Shown piece after piece: positions 17,099 through 26,087 of a DNA stretch of 64,000 nt; the stretch's first letter is position 1, and every line of letters begins with the position of its first letter. Below the pieces are notes generated by a model, which saw nothing but the letters and a program-made list of their open reading frames with translations, ran no database searches and was not told where the DNA came from. The stretch is taken from contig WGMT01000004.1 of NCBI GenBank assembly GCA_016124945.1, positions 1 to 64,000 of the forward strand, given 5' to 3'. Position numbers and translations under genes: made by a program. The DNA comes from a bacterium (lineage in GTDB: Bacteria > Chloroflexota > Anaerolineae > Caldilineales > Caldilineaceae).

Positions 17099-20000
17099 TC
17101 AAGAGCCGATGGCAAGAAACGAGGCCCAGTAGTAGGCGTGATCGCCCCGTTCAATGAAGTGACACTGCGCGGCTCGTAGCGCCGCTGCCGGTGTCGCCCC
17201 CTGACGCAATTGCTCGTAAAATACAGCCATCAGATCCACCGCCCGTGCATCATGGACATTCCACAGGCTGACGACAAGGTCCTGTGCGCCGGCGCCCAAA
17301 AAACCACGTGCCAGACCAATCACTTCGTCGCCGCCGAGAATATCGCCGCTTCCACTGTCACATGCGCTTAAGACGACGAGGCGAGCAGCTAGTGGAATGC
17401 GGTAAATAGCCCGTACATCGATCCAACCATCAGCCAATTTGAGAGACGAAAAAAATGGATTGTCTGGCCGAAAGAGACCGTGCGTTGCAATATGCAGCAC
17501 GTCCGCCTGGGCTGCGGCTTGGTTCAAACCTGCCCGGCTAGCTGCTTCATCCAACAAGAGATGGCGCTGTGTGAACGATTGGGCGGCCAGTTCGACTTCG
17601 CGTTTTGCCTGCGGAATCAGCGGATCAGTGAGCGCAAGCCCCGCAAAGCTTTGATAAGGGATTGCGTAGCGATCCTGGTGATTGTAACGTACTGTAACAC
17701 TGGCGCTAGGCGCATAACTGCACGTAAAGCATTCGATTAGATGGCGTTCACCGTCCCATAAGGCATGGAAGGGCAACAAATGTAGCGAACCGTAGGGGAT
17801 CAGCAGTAGGCGAGGGGCGTGGAGGGCGGGCCGCATAGGCCCTAAGAGTAGATTGTAAAGACGGTGCAGTGCGTCTTTGAGGGCTTTGTTCAAGCGTACA
17901 CGATGACGTGAAAGATAGTCTTCGCCCAGTTCGGCGCGTCCAAGTTGAAAGCGCAATTCGCGCTGTGCGTCTGCCAATTGTGCCGGCGTACACAGATGAC
18001 GGTAAAGACGAACCTCTTTGCGATCAACCAGGAAAGCCAACACTTCACCAAGATTGGCCTGGGCCTCGGTTGTCCCCGGAGCAGGTTGGATGATGTAGTA
18101 AAGCAAGGCCTGCTGATCAGCGTCAAGGTGTTGTTGAAATTCGGTCAGCGTCACCGGCTGCGTTTGTGCCATCAACGTATCCGGCCTGGTTTGCGGCTGT
18201 GTCGAGCGCCAGGTCATGCGTTCGAGTAGGGATTCGTAGCGCTGCATTTCCTGGCGAATGTCCAGGGGGTTGGTGTTTTCGTCGAAGATCTGATTGTAAA
18301 GCCAGTGCAGCTTTGCATACATTGAGGCGTCGCCGGCGTTGCCAGGTTGCACTGATTCGCTCTGATCCACCTCGCGTGGTTGCGATCGTGTGCTCTGGAT
18401 GCGCTCGTGTAAGGAGCGGGCCCGCGCCCGCTCAATGACGTCGAAAACTTCGTGTAGCGTCTCTCCTTGGCCGGGTGAATCCTGGAGCAGGCTGTATACA
18501 AGATTGGCGTGGATGTGGTACTTGTCGGCAAGGTAGGCTGTACGGAACTCTTCCAATGGCAAAGACATACGCTGATCTTCGAGGATGTGGAGCGCTTCGT
18601 AGAAATGACGACGTGCCGCGGCCCATTGTCCCTGCGCGAGATCAATGTTGCCCCGGGCAAAGGAGAGCCGCTGTCGAAGATGGGGGAGTGGAATGGCTGC
18701 GGCCAGGAGCGCTTCGATCTGTGCTGCCAATCGCTGCGCCGATGGGATTTCGTCTTGTTGCAGATGGAGTTGCAGACGCAAAAGCAGCGCTTCGGTGGTG
18801 GTGCTGAGGTCGCGCGGCGAGGTGGACATTTCACGGCCTGCCGACGCGGGGATTTCGGCCATGAGGTGATCCAGGCGTCTGATCGCGGCGTTGTTTTCAC
18901 CGTGCAATGCGTCTACTTCGGCCAGGGCAAGTTCTGTGCGGTTGCGCCATGGACCGTTGTTGAGGTCGGCAAAAAGTTGGTAGGCTTCGCTCAAATGGCG
19001 TCGGCAACCTTCAAGATGTCCGCTGCGGAGATGGAGCAGGCCCAGCAGGTAGAGGCTTTGTGCCAGCTCGTAGGGTTGATCGGCGCTGCGAAAGAGAGAC
19101 TGGCAACGTTCAAGGGTGGTGATGGCTTCGCTACGCAGATTCAGTGCCAGGTAGGCGTTGGCCTGATCGAGGAGAAGAATATCCGCCTGACGCAGCCGCG
19201 CCTCGTCGATATCATCGGCGAAGCGATGGTCACCTAGCAGTGCGTCTTCGGCTTGCCCAAAGGCGAGCAGCGCGTCGGCGTAGCGGCCCGTGCGCAGGTA
19301 AAGGCTGCCCAGGTTGCAGGCGAGCCGCCCCTGTTGTAGCACATCGCCGCGCCGGCGAAAGTGATCCAGGGCGCGCACATAGGCATTTTCGGCCTCTTCG
19401 GGCAGATCCAATGCCACAAGGACATTGGCGCGGTTGACTTCGAGATCGGCCAGTTCATCCTCGATCTGCGCCGTGAAAGCAGCTTGTTCCGCTAAACCCG
19501 CAACATCCTCTGGGGAAGCTGGGTGATGGCGCTGCAATGTAAGCAGCAGCAGGCGCGCCTCTGCGTAGCTTTCCAGTGCTGCCGAATATTCGCCGCGGCG
19601 GTCGAGGAGATTGGCAAGATTAATGTAAGCCCAGGCGCGTTGGATATTGTCTGCCGGGAGCAGGTCAATGGCCTGGCGAATGGCATCTTCGGCGGCGTCG
19701 AAACGTCCTTGTAGGGCGAGGATCTGGGTTAGGCCGAGGTAACTACGTGCCAGCGCAGCACTGTCGCTGAGCCTTTGCCAGTAGGATTGGGCGGTGTAGA
19801 GTGCGGCTTCGGCTTCTTGGAGGTCACCAAGATGGAGGTGCAGGCGTGCCTGTGCATAGAGGATTTGGGCTTCGAGGGCGGGATCTTGCCCAAGCCGTTG
19901 GTTGATCTGGGTGGCAAGGGCAAGCCAATGAGCGGCAGCCCGCGAGGCACTTTCCGCCTGGTCGAGGGCAGCCGAAACCAATAAGGTGGCTGTCTCTTTC

Positions 20001-20125
20001 GATGTAAGCTGCTTGCTGTCCAGATAGGCAACTACATCGTTGGGGGAAATTTCGGCTAACTGTGCGAGCAGGTCTGCATTCTCAGGTATTGGCGGCGAAG
20101 TGCGTGCCTGCTGGTTGTTGCTCAC
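17099..20125 (-). CDS. TPR-CHAT protease-like protein
   Basis: A 1008-residue protein. Residues about 60-480 are tetratricopeptide-type helical repeats (AYINLANLLDRRGEYSAALE and similar), a helical linker follows, and residues about 690-1005 form a CHAT (caspase HetF-associated with TPR) domain. The catalytic dyad is present: His882 in LHIATHGLF and Cys922 in VLSACDSG. CHAT proteins are clan CD cysteine proteases; in the Craspase system TPR-CHAT cleaves a sigma-factor inhibitor. Its ATG overlaps the stop of the anti-sigma-like gene (ATGA), so the two are co-translated. It has no signal peptide, so it should act in the cytoplasm. Confidence 0.92.
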   Translation of the reverse strand: MSNNQQARTSPPIPENADLLAQLAEISPNDVVAYLDSKQLTSKETATLLVSAALDQAESASRAAAHWLALATQINQRLGQDPALEAQILYAQARLHLHLGDLQEAEAALYTAQSYWQRLSDSAALARSYLGLTQILALQGRFDAAEDAIRQAIDLLPADNIQRAWAYINLANLLDRRGEYSAALESYAEARLLLLTLQRHHPASPEDVAGLAEQAAFTAQIEDELADLEVNRANVLVALDLPEEAENAYVRALDHFRRRGDVLQQGRLACNLGSLYLRTGRYADALLAFGQAEDALLGDHRFADDIDEARLRQADILLLDQANAYLALNLRSEAITTLERCQSLFRSADQPYELAQSLYLLGLLHLRSGHLEGCRRHLSEAYQLFADLNNGPWRNRTELALAEVDALHGENNAAIRRLDHLMAEIPASAGREMSTSPRDLSTTTEALLLRLQLHLQQDEIPSAQRLAAQIEALLAAAIPLPHLRQRLSFARGNIDLAQGQWAAARRHFYEALHILEDQRMSLPLEEFRTAYLADKYHIHANLVYSLLQDSPGQGETLHEVFDVIERARARSLHERIQSTRSQPREVDQSESVQPGNAGDASMYAKLHWLYNQIFDENTNPLDIRQEMQRYESLLERMTWRSTQPQTRPDTLMAQTQPVTLTEFQQHLDADQQALLYYIIQPAPGTTEAQANLGEVLAFLVDRKEVRLYRHLCTPAQLADAQRELRFQLGRAELGEDYLSRHRVRLNKALKDALHRLYNLLLGPMRPALHAPRLLLIPYGSLHLLPFHALWDGERHLIECFTCSYAPSASVTVRYNHQDRYAIPYQSFAGLALTDPLIPQAKREVELAAQSFTQRHLLLDEAASRAGLNQAAAQADVLHIATHGLFRPDNPFFSSLKLADGWIDVRAIYRIPLAARLVVLSACDSGSGDILGGDEVIGLARGFLGAGAQDLVVSLWNVHDARAVDLMAVFYEQLRQGATPAAALRAAQCHFIERGDHAYYWASFLAIGS

Positions 20126-20739
20126 GTAATCTGAATTCCCTCAATGCGCAGCGCCGGCCCGACCGTAGGCGTGATGATCACATCATAAGCGCCCAGGGCC
20201 ACGCCGTCTAATCGGAAGCGCCCTTGCGGGTTGCTCTCGGTCGTCCACACTTGTTCGCTTTGATCCGGGTGAGTGGCATAAAGTTCAACAAGCAGGGGCG
20301 ACTGCATCTTTTGTTCGTCCGCCGACAATACCTCTCCTTCGATGTGGCGGCTCGATCCTAGCGCGTCGACAAGCAGTTCAATGTCCACGTGATCGGCTGT
20401 ATAGAGCAGGCGGTAGGCTTGCTGTCCACCGCTGCGCATGCCTTGCAACGCCAGTCGCTGCCGGCTGTCTTGCAAGAGTGTTGCACGGATTTGCGCCACC
20501 CACTCTGGTAGGGCAGACGATTTCCGCGGCAGCAGAGAGGACATCTGCTGATAGCGTTCGATCTGCGCATTGCTCGGCTGAGAACGATGCGCCACCGACA
20601 ATGCCTGGGCCAGCCGTTGGAGTGAAGTAAATTGCCGATGGCAGTCGGTACACTGTGTCAAATGGTCAATAAACTCCGCGTCAGCATCGGTGCTGTCGAA
20701 GGCGGCTGTATAAAGTTGATCTTCCGAAAGATGTTTCAT
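20122..20739 (-). CDS. Zinc-finger anti-sigma-like protein
   Basis: A 205-residue protein with the HxxxCxxC zinc-binding anti-sigma motif in DHLTQCTDCHRQF (residues about 25-37). A helical middle follows, with a C-terminal beta-sandwich-like end (GRFRLDGVALGAYDVIITPT) recalling carboxypeptidase-regulatory-like folds. There is no membrane helix, so it is a soluble regulator. It lies 161 bases downstream of the ECF sigma gene, the normal place for its antagonist, and overlaps the CHAT gene by 4 bases. A GAGGAG sits unusually close (2-3 bases) to the start. Sigma binding is inferred from motif and position. Confidence 0.78.
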   Translation of the reverse strand: MKHLSEDQLYTAAFDSTDADAEFIDHLTQCTDCHRQFTSLQRLAQALSVAHRSQPSNAQIERYQQMSSLLPRKSSALPEWVAQIRATLLQDSRQRLALQGMRSGGQQAYRLLYTADHVDIELLVDALGSSRHIEGEVLSADEQKMQSPLLVELYATHPDQSEQVWTTESNPQGRFRLDGVALGAYDVIITPTVGPALRIEGIQIT

Positions 20740-20900
20740 GTCTCCTCACTTGGGGGGGATCCCAATTTCAGCGCGAACCATACGCTTACCATACAACTAC
20801 TATTCAAGAGAGACACGTAGCCACAGGAAAAATACATTTACGTTTAACTTCTTTACGAAAAAGCGTGCGTTACGAACAAAATGGGCCAAGGTCACCAGTG

Positions 20901-21548
20901 TTAGAACATGTCGGTGTAACCCAGTTCTTCGAGGATGGTGCGTAGTTTGCGCAAACAACGATTGCGTGTCGGCCCGATACTGCCGGTGGGCATGTGCAGT
21001 TGTTCGCTGATTTCTTCGTAAGAGGGTTCTTCGTTATCGAGAAAGAGCAAGTGCAGCAGTTCGCGACAGCGGTTGTCCAGCCGTTCCAACCCCTGCGTAA
21101 GTGCTTGCTGTTGATTCCATCCCTCGAGTAGTTCATGCATGCTGGGCGAAATCGAACCGAGGACGGTACCTCTAGTCTCGCCGGACTGGGGCGGCATCGG
21201 TTCGCCCTCGTTTTCGTCGGACAAGGGCCCCGCATCGCTAGGACGTTCTCGGCGTCGCTTCTGGATCATGCGCCAGGTGGCACGCCGCGCCGTGGTCAAC
21301 AACCAGGATGGTAATCGCTCAGGATCTTCAATCTGATAAAGATTTTGTGTCAGGATAAAGAAAACTTCTTGTCCCACATCGTCCACTTCCATGGGGGTTA
21401 GCCCATAGCGCACCGGCACCGAATGAACAAGCTTGGCATAACGTCGAATCAATTCATTCCATGCGCCTGCCTCACCGTGTAAACAGGCGTCGACAAGCTT
21501 CGTTAAAGTGGTGTTGACATATGGCAGCAAGTCGCTGGAAGAGTCCAT
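20901..21548 (-). CDS. ECF-type RNA polymerase sigma factor
   Basis: A 215-residue sigma-70 family protein. Region 2 is at residues about 20-90 (VDDVGQEVFFILTQNLYQIE, then LPSWLLTTARRATWRMIQKR) and region 4 at about 150-210 (LDNRCRELLHLLFLDNEEPS, YEEISEQLHMPTGSIGPTRN). It lacks regions 1 and 3, as ECF factors do. It heads the minus-strand series anti-sigma, TPR-CHAT, S8 protease. No autoregulatory promoter was identified with confidence in the 444-base upstream gap. Confidence 0.92.
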   Translation of the reverse strand: MDSSSDLLPYVNTTLTKLVDACLHGEAGAWNELIRRYAKLVHSVPVRYGLTPMEVDDVGQEVFFILTQNLYQIEDPERLPSWLLTTARRATWRMIQKRRRERPSDAGPLSDENEGEPMPPQSGETRGTVLGSISPSMHELLEGWNQQQALTQGLERLDNRCRELLHLLFLDNEEPSYEEISEQLHMPTGSIGPTRNRCLRKLRTILEELGYTDMF

Positions 21549-21992
21549 GTTGGCCGAAGCCCTTGTCTACGATGAAAACCAATCGTGAATTCACAGCCGA
21601 CCGACGGGGCATGCTTTCGCAGAAGTGACGGTCTTGGCCTAGTTTAATTGATAGATCGGTAGCGGTGCTGTAGGGTGTACTTCAACCTTGGGGTACACCA
21701 CAGTGCCTGGCACGGGCAAAGCGCACATCCTTAAACGGGTGATGCACTGGCCGGTGCCAGGCACGGGGGCGTGTCTCCAACTTGAGCTACGCCCAGTACT
21801 GTGTAGAAGCTTGTCATGCTTGACAGTGTAAGCTATACTTCCTTTACATTGCTCCGGCAATCGATGTATTCTGGTAAGTAACGGATCGAAAACGTGTTGC
21901 TGTGGTGTCTGGTTAAGCCATAAATTGGCATCACAACAGAACTTTCGATCAAATTTCTATTCGCCTCCGCACCGTGTGAAAGGGACGGCGCC
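21549..21992. other. Intergenic region upstream of the sigma-factor and DUF898 genes
   Basis: A 444-base divergent gap with no gene I can support. It contains two complementary 11-base blocks (21703-21713 and 21754-21764, GTGCCTGGCAC type), each itself nearly palindromic. A smaller GGTGTAC/GTACACC pair lies at about 21674-21699. Both divergent promoters should lie here. Confidence 0.6.
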
Positions 21993-22961
21993 ATGCATAA
22001 TCTGGAATTCCGTGGCCGTTGGATCGACATTTTCGGCAACGTGCTCCTGATCACGCTTCTGACCACGATTACCCTTGGTATCTACGCGCCTTGGGGCTAT
22101 GCCCGCTACAAACGCGTGATCACCACCCGCACCTTTTACGATGATCGACCACTTCAGTTCGACGGCACAGGTGGTCAGGCATTTGTAGAGTTCCTTATTG
22201 TCGGGGTACTGACCATTGTGACGCTGGGGCTCTATCCGATTCTGGGGTTTGCCACCACACGGTTGTTGCGCTGGGAATATGCTCATACCATCCTGCCTAC
22301 CGGTCAGCGCCTGGAATATCAGGGCGATGCCATTGATCTCTTCTTCGAGCAATTTCTGCTAATCTTCTTCTCGATTTTGACGCTGGGTATCTACGCCTTT
22401 TGGGGAACCGTGCGTGTGCGTCGCTACATCGTTTCGCACACCTATCTTGATGGCAACCCGCTTCAATTTGAAGGGACCGGCGGACAGTACTTTATCATCT
22501 GGCTTTTGAATACGCTATTCACTATGATCACGTTGGGGATTTATGCAGCATTGGGTTTCTCCACTGTGCGCCTTCTGCGCTGGGACGCACGCAGCACTGT
22601 GGTGCCCATGCCCGAACGATCGCTTCGCCCGATGCCCGTCCACTCGCCGACAGTGAGTGCGCTGCGCGAAGCGACAAGCCGAGGCGCCACTGCCACCCCT
22701 GGCACCACGCCGCCCCCGCCCCCTATCGCGAGGCCTACCCTGGAAGAGACCCGTCCAGCGCCGGTCTTCGAAGAACCAGGGGAACGCTACAGTCGCCCGA
22801 ACTACGCATACCCCGATCCTCGTTACGTTGAGCCCGAAGACGAGGGGAACGGCGACTACGCTGATCCTTCGCCGCGTTCAGGTTTCGATGATCGTGGCTA
22901 TGAAAGCCGATACGGCAACACTTCATATGAAGATCGGCCATCCGGCCAATCTGATCGTTAA
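21993..22961 (+). CDS. DUF898 (YjgN-like) membrane protein with disordered tail
   Basis: A 322-residue protein. Residues 1-200 hold two tandem DUF898-type halves, each with hydrophobic segments (NVLLITLLTTITLGIYAPWG; FLLIFFSILTLGIYAFWG) and the repeated signature PLQFDGTGGQ/PLQFEGTGGQ plus ITLGIYA. About six membrane segments are expected. Residues about 205-322 are Pro-, Tyr-, Asp- and Arg-rich and look disordered, probably cytoplasmic. The family has no known biochemical function. It is transcribed alone and ends at a strong terminator. Confidence 0.88.
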   Translation: MHNLEFRGRWIDIFGNVLLITLLTTITLGIYAPWGYARYKRVITTRTFYDDRPLQFDGTGGQAFVEFLIVGVLTIVTLGLYPILGFATTRLLRWEYAHTILPTGQRLEYQGDAIDLFFEQFLLIFFSILTLGIYAFWGTVRVRRYIVSHTYLDGNPLQFEGTGGQYFIIWLLNTLFTMITLGIYAALGFSTVRLLRWDARSTVVPMPERSLRPMPVHSPTVSALREATSRGATATPGTTPPPPPIARPTLEETRPAPVFEEPGERYSRPNYAYPDPRYVEPEDEGNGDYADPSPRSGFDDRGYESRYGNTSYEDRPSGQSDR

Positions 22962-22977
22962 CCTGTGTTGGTCGATA

Positions 22978-23027
22978 CAAAACAAAAAGGGCATTGAGCT
23001 GATCAGCTCAATGCCCTTTTTGTTTTG
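22978..23027. terminator. Bidirectional terminator (50-base perfect palindrome)
   Basis: 22978-23027 is fully self-complementary, with a GC/AT mixed stem tip and CAAAACAAAAA/TTTTTGTTTTG flanks providing T-runs both ways. It lies between the convergent DUF898 and selD genes. Confidence 0.92.
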
Positions 23028-23048
23028 CCTCTTTTTGTTCAACTTGCC

Positions 23049-24194
23049 TCAGTAGACTTCAATGCCAGGCGTATCGATCACCTCACCGATGATCCAGAAC
23101 GGCTGTGCCGCGGCCTGGCAATGACTTTCGAAAGTGGCTTTTTGATCTGCCGGCAGTGCAAGCAGAAGCCCACCACTTGTCTCAGATTCCCAGAGTAGTG
23201 TCTGCAAAATCGGCGCCACACTGCCCTGTACGCGCACTGCATGCCCATAATGATCTGGGTTGCGTGTGCTGCCGCGTGTGATATAGCCGGCCTCGGCGTA
23301 GGTCATCGCTCCGGGAAGCAGGGGCACGTCTTCGGCGCGGATGCGTATACCTGTCTGTGCCCCATTGGCCAAGACCATCTCCGCACCGTGGCCAAGCAGA
23401 CCGAAGCCGGTAATGTCTGTAGCGCTCTTGACGGCAGCGGCGCGAGCCGCTTGCGAAGCCGCACGGTTAAGCCGGGCCATCGAGTGAATGGCTGCCTCCA
23501 AATGTGCCATATCAAGCTCAGGCTTATGCTGAAGGCGACGCAGCAGTTGTCGCGCACCGCCAGTATCAGGACCAGCCAATTTGGCGGCGGTGGTAACCAC
23601 ACCGGTGCCAAGTGGCTTGGTCAAAACAAGCAGATCGCCCGGCCTGGCCCCACCTTTGCGCATTACCTGATCGGGATGAATCAGCCCGGTGACACTTAAT
23701 CCGTAAAACGGCTCGGGATTGGTGACCGTGTGGCCGCCTGCAATCGCCGCCCCGGCTTCACGCACTTTGGCTGCACCGCCACTGAAGATCTGCGCCACGG
23801 TTTCGCCGGGCAGATCCTCAGGAAAGCCGGCAATGTTGAGGCAAAAGAGTACTTCACCGCCCATGGCGTAGACGTCGCTCATGGCGTTCGCCGCTGCAAT
23901 TGCCCCGTACAACCAGGGATCGTCGACAATCGGTGTAAAAAAGTCGGTGGTGGTAATAAGTGCACGCTGCGCGTCGAAGCGGTAGACCGCAGCATCGTCC
24001 GGTTCGCCGAGCCCGACCAACATGTCAGGATATTCAGTTGCCGGGAAGAGCCCGGCCAGTTGTCGCACGACCTGCGACAGCGCCCCTGGCGGTAGCTTAG
24101 ATGCTCAACCAGCGCAGGTGACCATTGAGGTGAGCGACCGTGGATTGTCTGCCACAAAATTGTCCTTGGCAAGGGTAAAATCACGTCGGATCAT
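23049..24194 (-). CDS. selD: Selenide, water dikinase containing selenocysteine (UGA read-through)
   Basis: SelD makes selenophosphate from selenide and ATP. The part after 24068 is plainly SelD (DDAAVYRFD, TTDFFTPIVDD, ANAMSDVYAMGGE, AGGHTV), but starting there loses the catalytic N-terminus. Upstream, the same frame continues to an ATG at 24194, giving 381 residues with one in-frame TGA at 24107-24105 (codon 30). The flanking residues read CAG-U-ASKLPPG, matching the SelD active site where Cys or Sec precedes the catalytic lysine. A bacterial SECIS-like hairpin follows the UGA. The gene is therefore best read as a selenoprotein. selA, selB and selC are not in this window. Confidence 0.92.
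24062..24107 (-). promoter_or_regulatory. In-frame UGA and bacterial SECIS-like hairpin in selD
   Basis: On the minus strand the UGA codon (24107-24105) is followed after 26 bases by a perfect 6-base-pair stem (24078-24073 with 24067-24062) closed by the five-base loop GGUCG. Spacing of about 32 bases to the loop, and a G-U in the loop, fit bacterial SECIS elements recognised by SelB. Confidence 0.8.
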
Positions 24195-24243
24195 TGTAAC
24201 ACAGACAGCGCTGAGAGGTGTGAGAGGATAATGTTTTTCTTGT

Positions 24244-24330
24244 GAGCAGTTGATAGCGTATCGCTATGTGCTAATGGTCGAAGATGATGACGCAGCGCGG
24301 CGTATTCAACTACCAAGTCGCACACCGTAG
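24244..24330 (+). pseudogene. Possible response-regulator receiver remnant
   Basis: The + strand encodes YRYVLMVEDDDAARRI before a stop at 24328-24330. This looks like the first strand and acidic pocket of a receiver domain (usually VLIVEDDxxxRxxL), but it breaks off after about 25 residues. It could be a decayed gene end or chance. It lies in the 421-base gap between selD and hsp20, which otherwise shows only the terminator at 24535. Confidence 0.28.
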
Positions 24331-24534
24331 TTGGTGAAACTTTGTACAGTCTGCACAATGTCGCCGGCATATGCCCGTGCTAAGATACAGCAGGTAGGTC
24401 GGGAATGCGAGATCTTGTGGGGTAGGTTTCGCAGTGGGAATTCCCCCCTATTCCTCATTCTTCTCTCCTTGTACCATCCTCCGACAGCCCGCTGTTGGTG
24501 TCTAACACCGCAGGGGGCAATCTCCTTTGTGGAG

Positions 24535-24572
24535 AAACAAAAAGCCCGGCGCACGCGCCGGGCTTTTTGTTT
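24535..24572. terminator. Rho-independent terminator after hsp20
   Basis: Arms 24535-24551 and 24556-24572 are perfect 17-base complements with a 4-base loop; the GC-rich tip is flanked by TTTTTGTTT on the minus strand. It lies 44 bases past the hsp20 stop. Confidence 0.9.
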
Positions 24573-24615
24573 GTACTTATTTACTTGCACGACAACTACT
24601 TGCACGATGGCTACT

Positions 24616-25089
24616 TTACCCTTCCACAAGGGGCTGAGCATTACGCACATTGATCTTGCGTGGTTTTGTCTCTTCGGCTTTGGGCAGGGTCAGGATCAAC
24701 ACGCCATTGTCATACTGTGCGTCAATGGCGTCGGCGTTGACGGCCACAGGCAGTGTCATGCTGCGCACAAAGCGGCCAAAACGGCGTTCACGCAGGTGGT
24801 AGCGTTCGTTCTCATCGACACGCTCTTCCTTAGTTTCGCCCTGAATGGTAAGCATCTTGTCGTTGAAGTTGATCTCCAGGTCTTCGGGGTTGATGCCGGG
24901 CACCGACGCCTTGACCACGAAGTTGTTCTCGTTTTCGCTTACATCCAGGGGAAGGCGCATGGTACTCTGACCATTTTCGCCGTTCTCGGCACCGTTCGAC
25001 TCTTTCAGCCACTCATCCATGATGCGATCCATCTGAGTGCGCATAGCCAACATGTCACGGAATGGGTCCCAACGTACGATTCTAGTCAT
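24616..25089 (-). CDS. Hsp20/alpha-crystallin small heat-shock protein
   Basis: The start is at 25089 (MTRIVRWDPFRDM), with AGGAGG 7 bases upstream; the frame to 25173 is an extension without support. The 157-residue product has the N-terminal WDPFRDM segment typical of bacterial Hsp20. Its alpha-crystallin domain spans about 45-140 (LPLDVSENENNFVVKASVPG, EDLEINFNDKMLTIQGE) and ends with the GVLILTLPK signature. It forms oligomers that hold unfolding proteins in the cytoplasm. It is monocistronic. Confidence 0.95.
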   Translation of the reverse strand: MTRIVRWDPFRDMLAMRTQMDRIMDEWLKESNGAENGENGQSTMRLPLDVSENENNFVVKASVPGINPEDLEINFNDKMLTIQGETKEERVDENERYHLRERRFGRFVRSMTLPVAVNADAIDAQYDNGVLILTLPKAEETKPRKINVRNAQPLVEG

Positions 25090-25362
25090 ATGGATACCTC
25101 CTGAAGCAAGTCCACTCTTGAAACACATGAACCAGATTGACAGTTTGCAACGGTGCAAATTGTGTGAGCGCATGGCTCTTTCGCAACGTACAATTACAGA
25201 TTACGCCGGCTGCGTTAGATAGGCGTCTGAGCGGGATTAACAAAATGTCAGAGGAAGGTCAACGGCGCGCTAACAAAATGGGCCAGGTAAGGGGATCAGA
25301 GAGACGGGTGAGAGGAATAACCATGTTTGGGCCAAAATGCAGGGCGCTTTGGCTCGAACTGC

Positions 25363-26067
25363 TCAAGAGGTGATGGTGAGATCGTGGCAGCCAAAAATTG
25401 CTTGGCGGCTACCGGCAATATGTGGATCGTCGTTGCCGAAGAGGTCATCGCGCCAGATGCGCTTGCCGATGGACACAGCCCGCCGGTTGCTATCAGTTAC
25501 AGCTTGGCTGAAGGTTGCACCGTTCAGCCATCGGTGTAAGAAGATGCTTAAACTCGGCTCCGGCAGCCAATTGACGCCTGCTGCGCCGTTAACCACAGAC
25601 GCACCCAGCGCCATCCACACCGGCGCCAGGCTCACCCCGTGACAGTTCAACCCATAGACCATGCGCAGATCCAGCAAATGGGGGTTGACGGCGTAAGCTT
25701 CGAGCAACGGCTCAAAGGTCTTACTGTCGATGTAGGTTTTGCCTTTGTAGCCCACCAGGCAACGATCCTGCCCGTGGACAAGGAGCAGTTGATCAACTCG
25801 GTGTGTGAGGCTTAAACGCAACAGTGTACTCGCCCACTCCGGCCCGTTAACCTGTTCATCTTCGAGAATTGTCACGCGATCATAGCGGCGGTACGCGCCC
25901 AACTGGTGGAGGCGTATTTTGGCATACTCTTCGGTAACAAAGTCGATGGTGTTCGTCACCCAAGTAGGGAGGTTTAAGCCAACGATATGCCCCACATTTT
26001 CTAAAACCACAAGAAGTGCCGGTGGTTTATGGGTACGCTGTGTTGTGGTGGATTCAAGATGCATCAT
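25363..26067 (-). CDS. Uncharacterised protein, possible caspase-like fold
   Basis: The start is set at the tandem ATGs at 26067/26064 (MMHLEST); the longer frame to 26271 overlaps the upstream gene and is Arg/Cys-rich junk-like. The product is about 234 residues. A helical start (ALLVVLENVGHIVGLNLPTW) leads to an alternating hydrophobic core with VDQLLLVHGQDRCLVGYKG, then MVYGLNCHGVSLAPVWMALG and ASVVNGAAGVNWL. A strand ending in HG and a second ending in NC, followed by a Gly-rich strand, resembles the His/Cys layout of caspase-like proteins. No family was recognised. No ribosome-binding site is evident. It follows the next gene by 20 bases. Confidence 0.62.
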   Translation of the reverse strand: MMHLESTTTQRTHKPPALLVVLENVGHIVGLNLPTWVTNTIDFVTEEYAKIRLHQLGAYRRYDRVTILEDEQVNGPEWASTLLRLSLTHRVDQLLLVHGQDRCLVGYKGKTYIDSKTFEPLLEAYAVNPHLLDLRMVYGLNCHGVSLAPVWMALGASVVNGAAGVNWLPEPSLSIFLHRWLNGATFSQAVTDSNRRAVSIGKRIWRDDLFGNDDPHIAGSRQAIFGCHDLTITS

Positions 26068-26087
26068 AAGGATTAGAGTCAAAAGGA

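Noticed and set aside
21639..21860. Short minus-strand frame upstream of the sigma-factor gene
   Set aside because: It is made of the GTGCCTGGCAC palindromes and is Pro/Cys-rich with no plausible start signal.
23049..24068. selD starting at the GTG at 24068
   Set aside because: This start would drop the catalytic Sec/Cys and Lys region; the upstream frame through the UGA restores the full family N-terminus.
24331..25104. 257-codon open frame on the + strand over hsp20
   Set aside because: It reads through the hsp20 terminator and antisense to the conserved alpha-crystallin domain.
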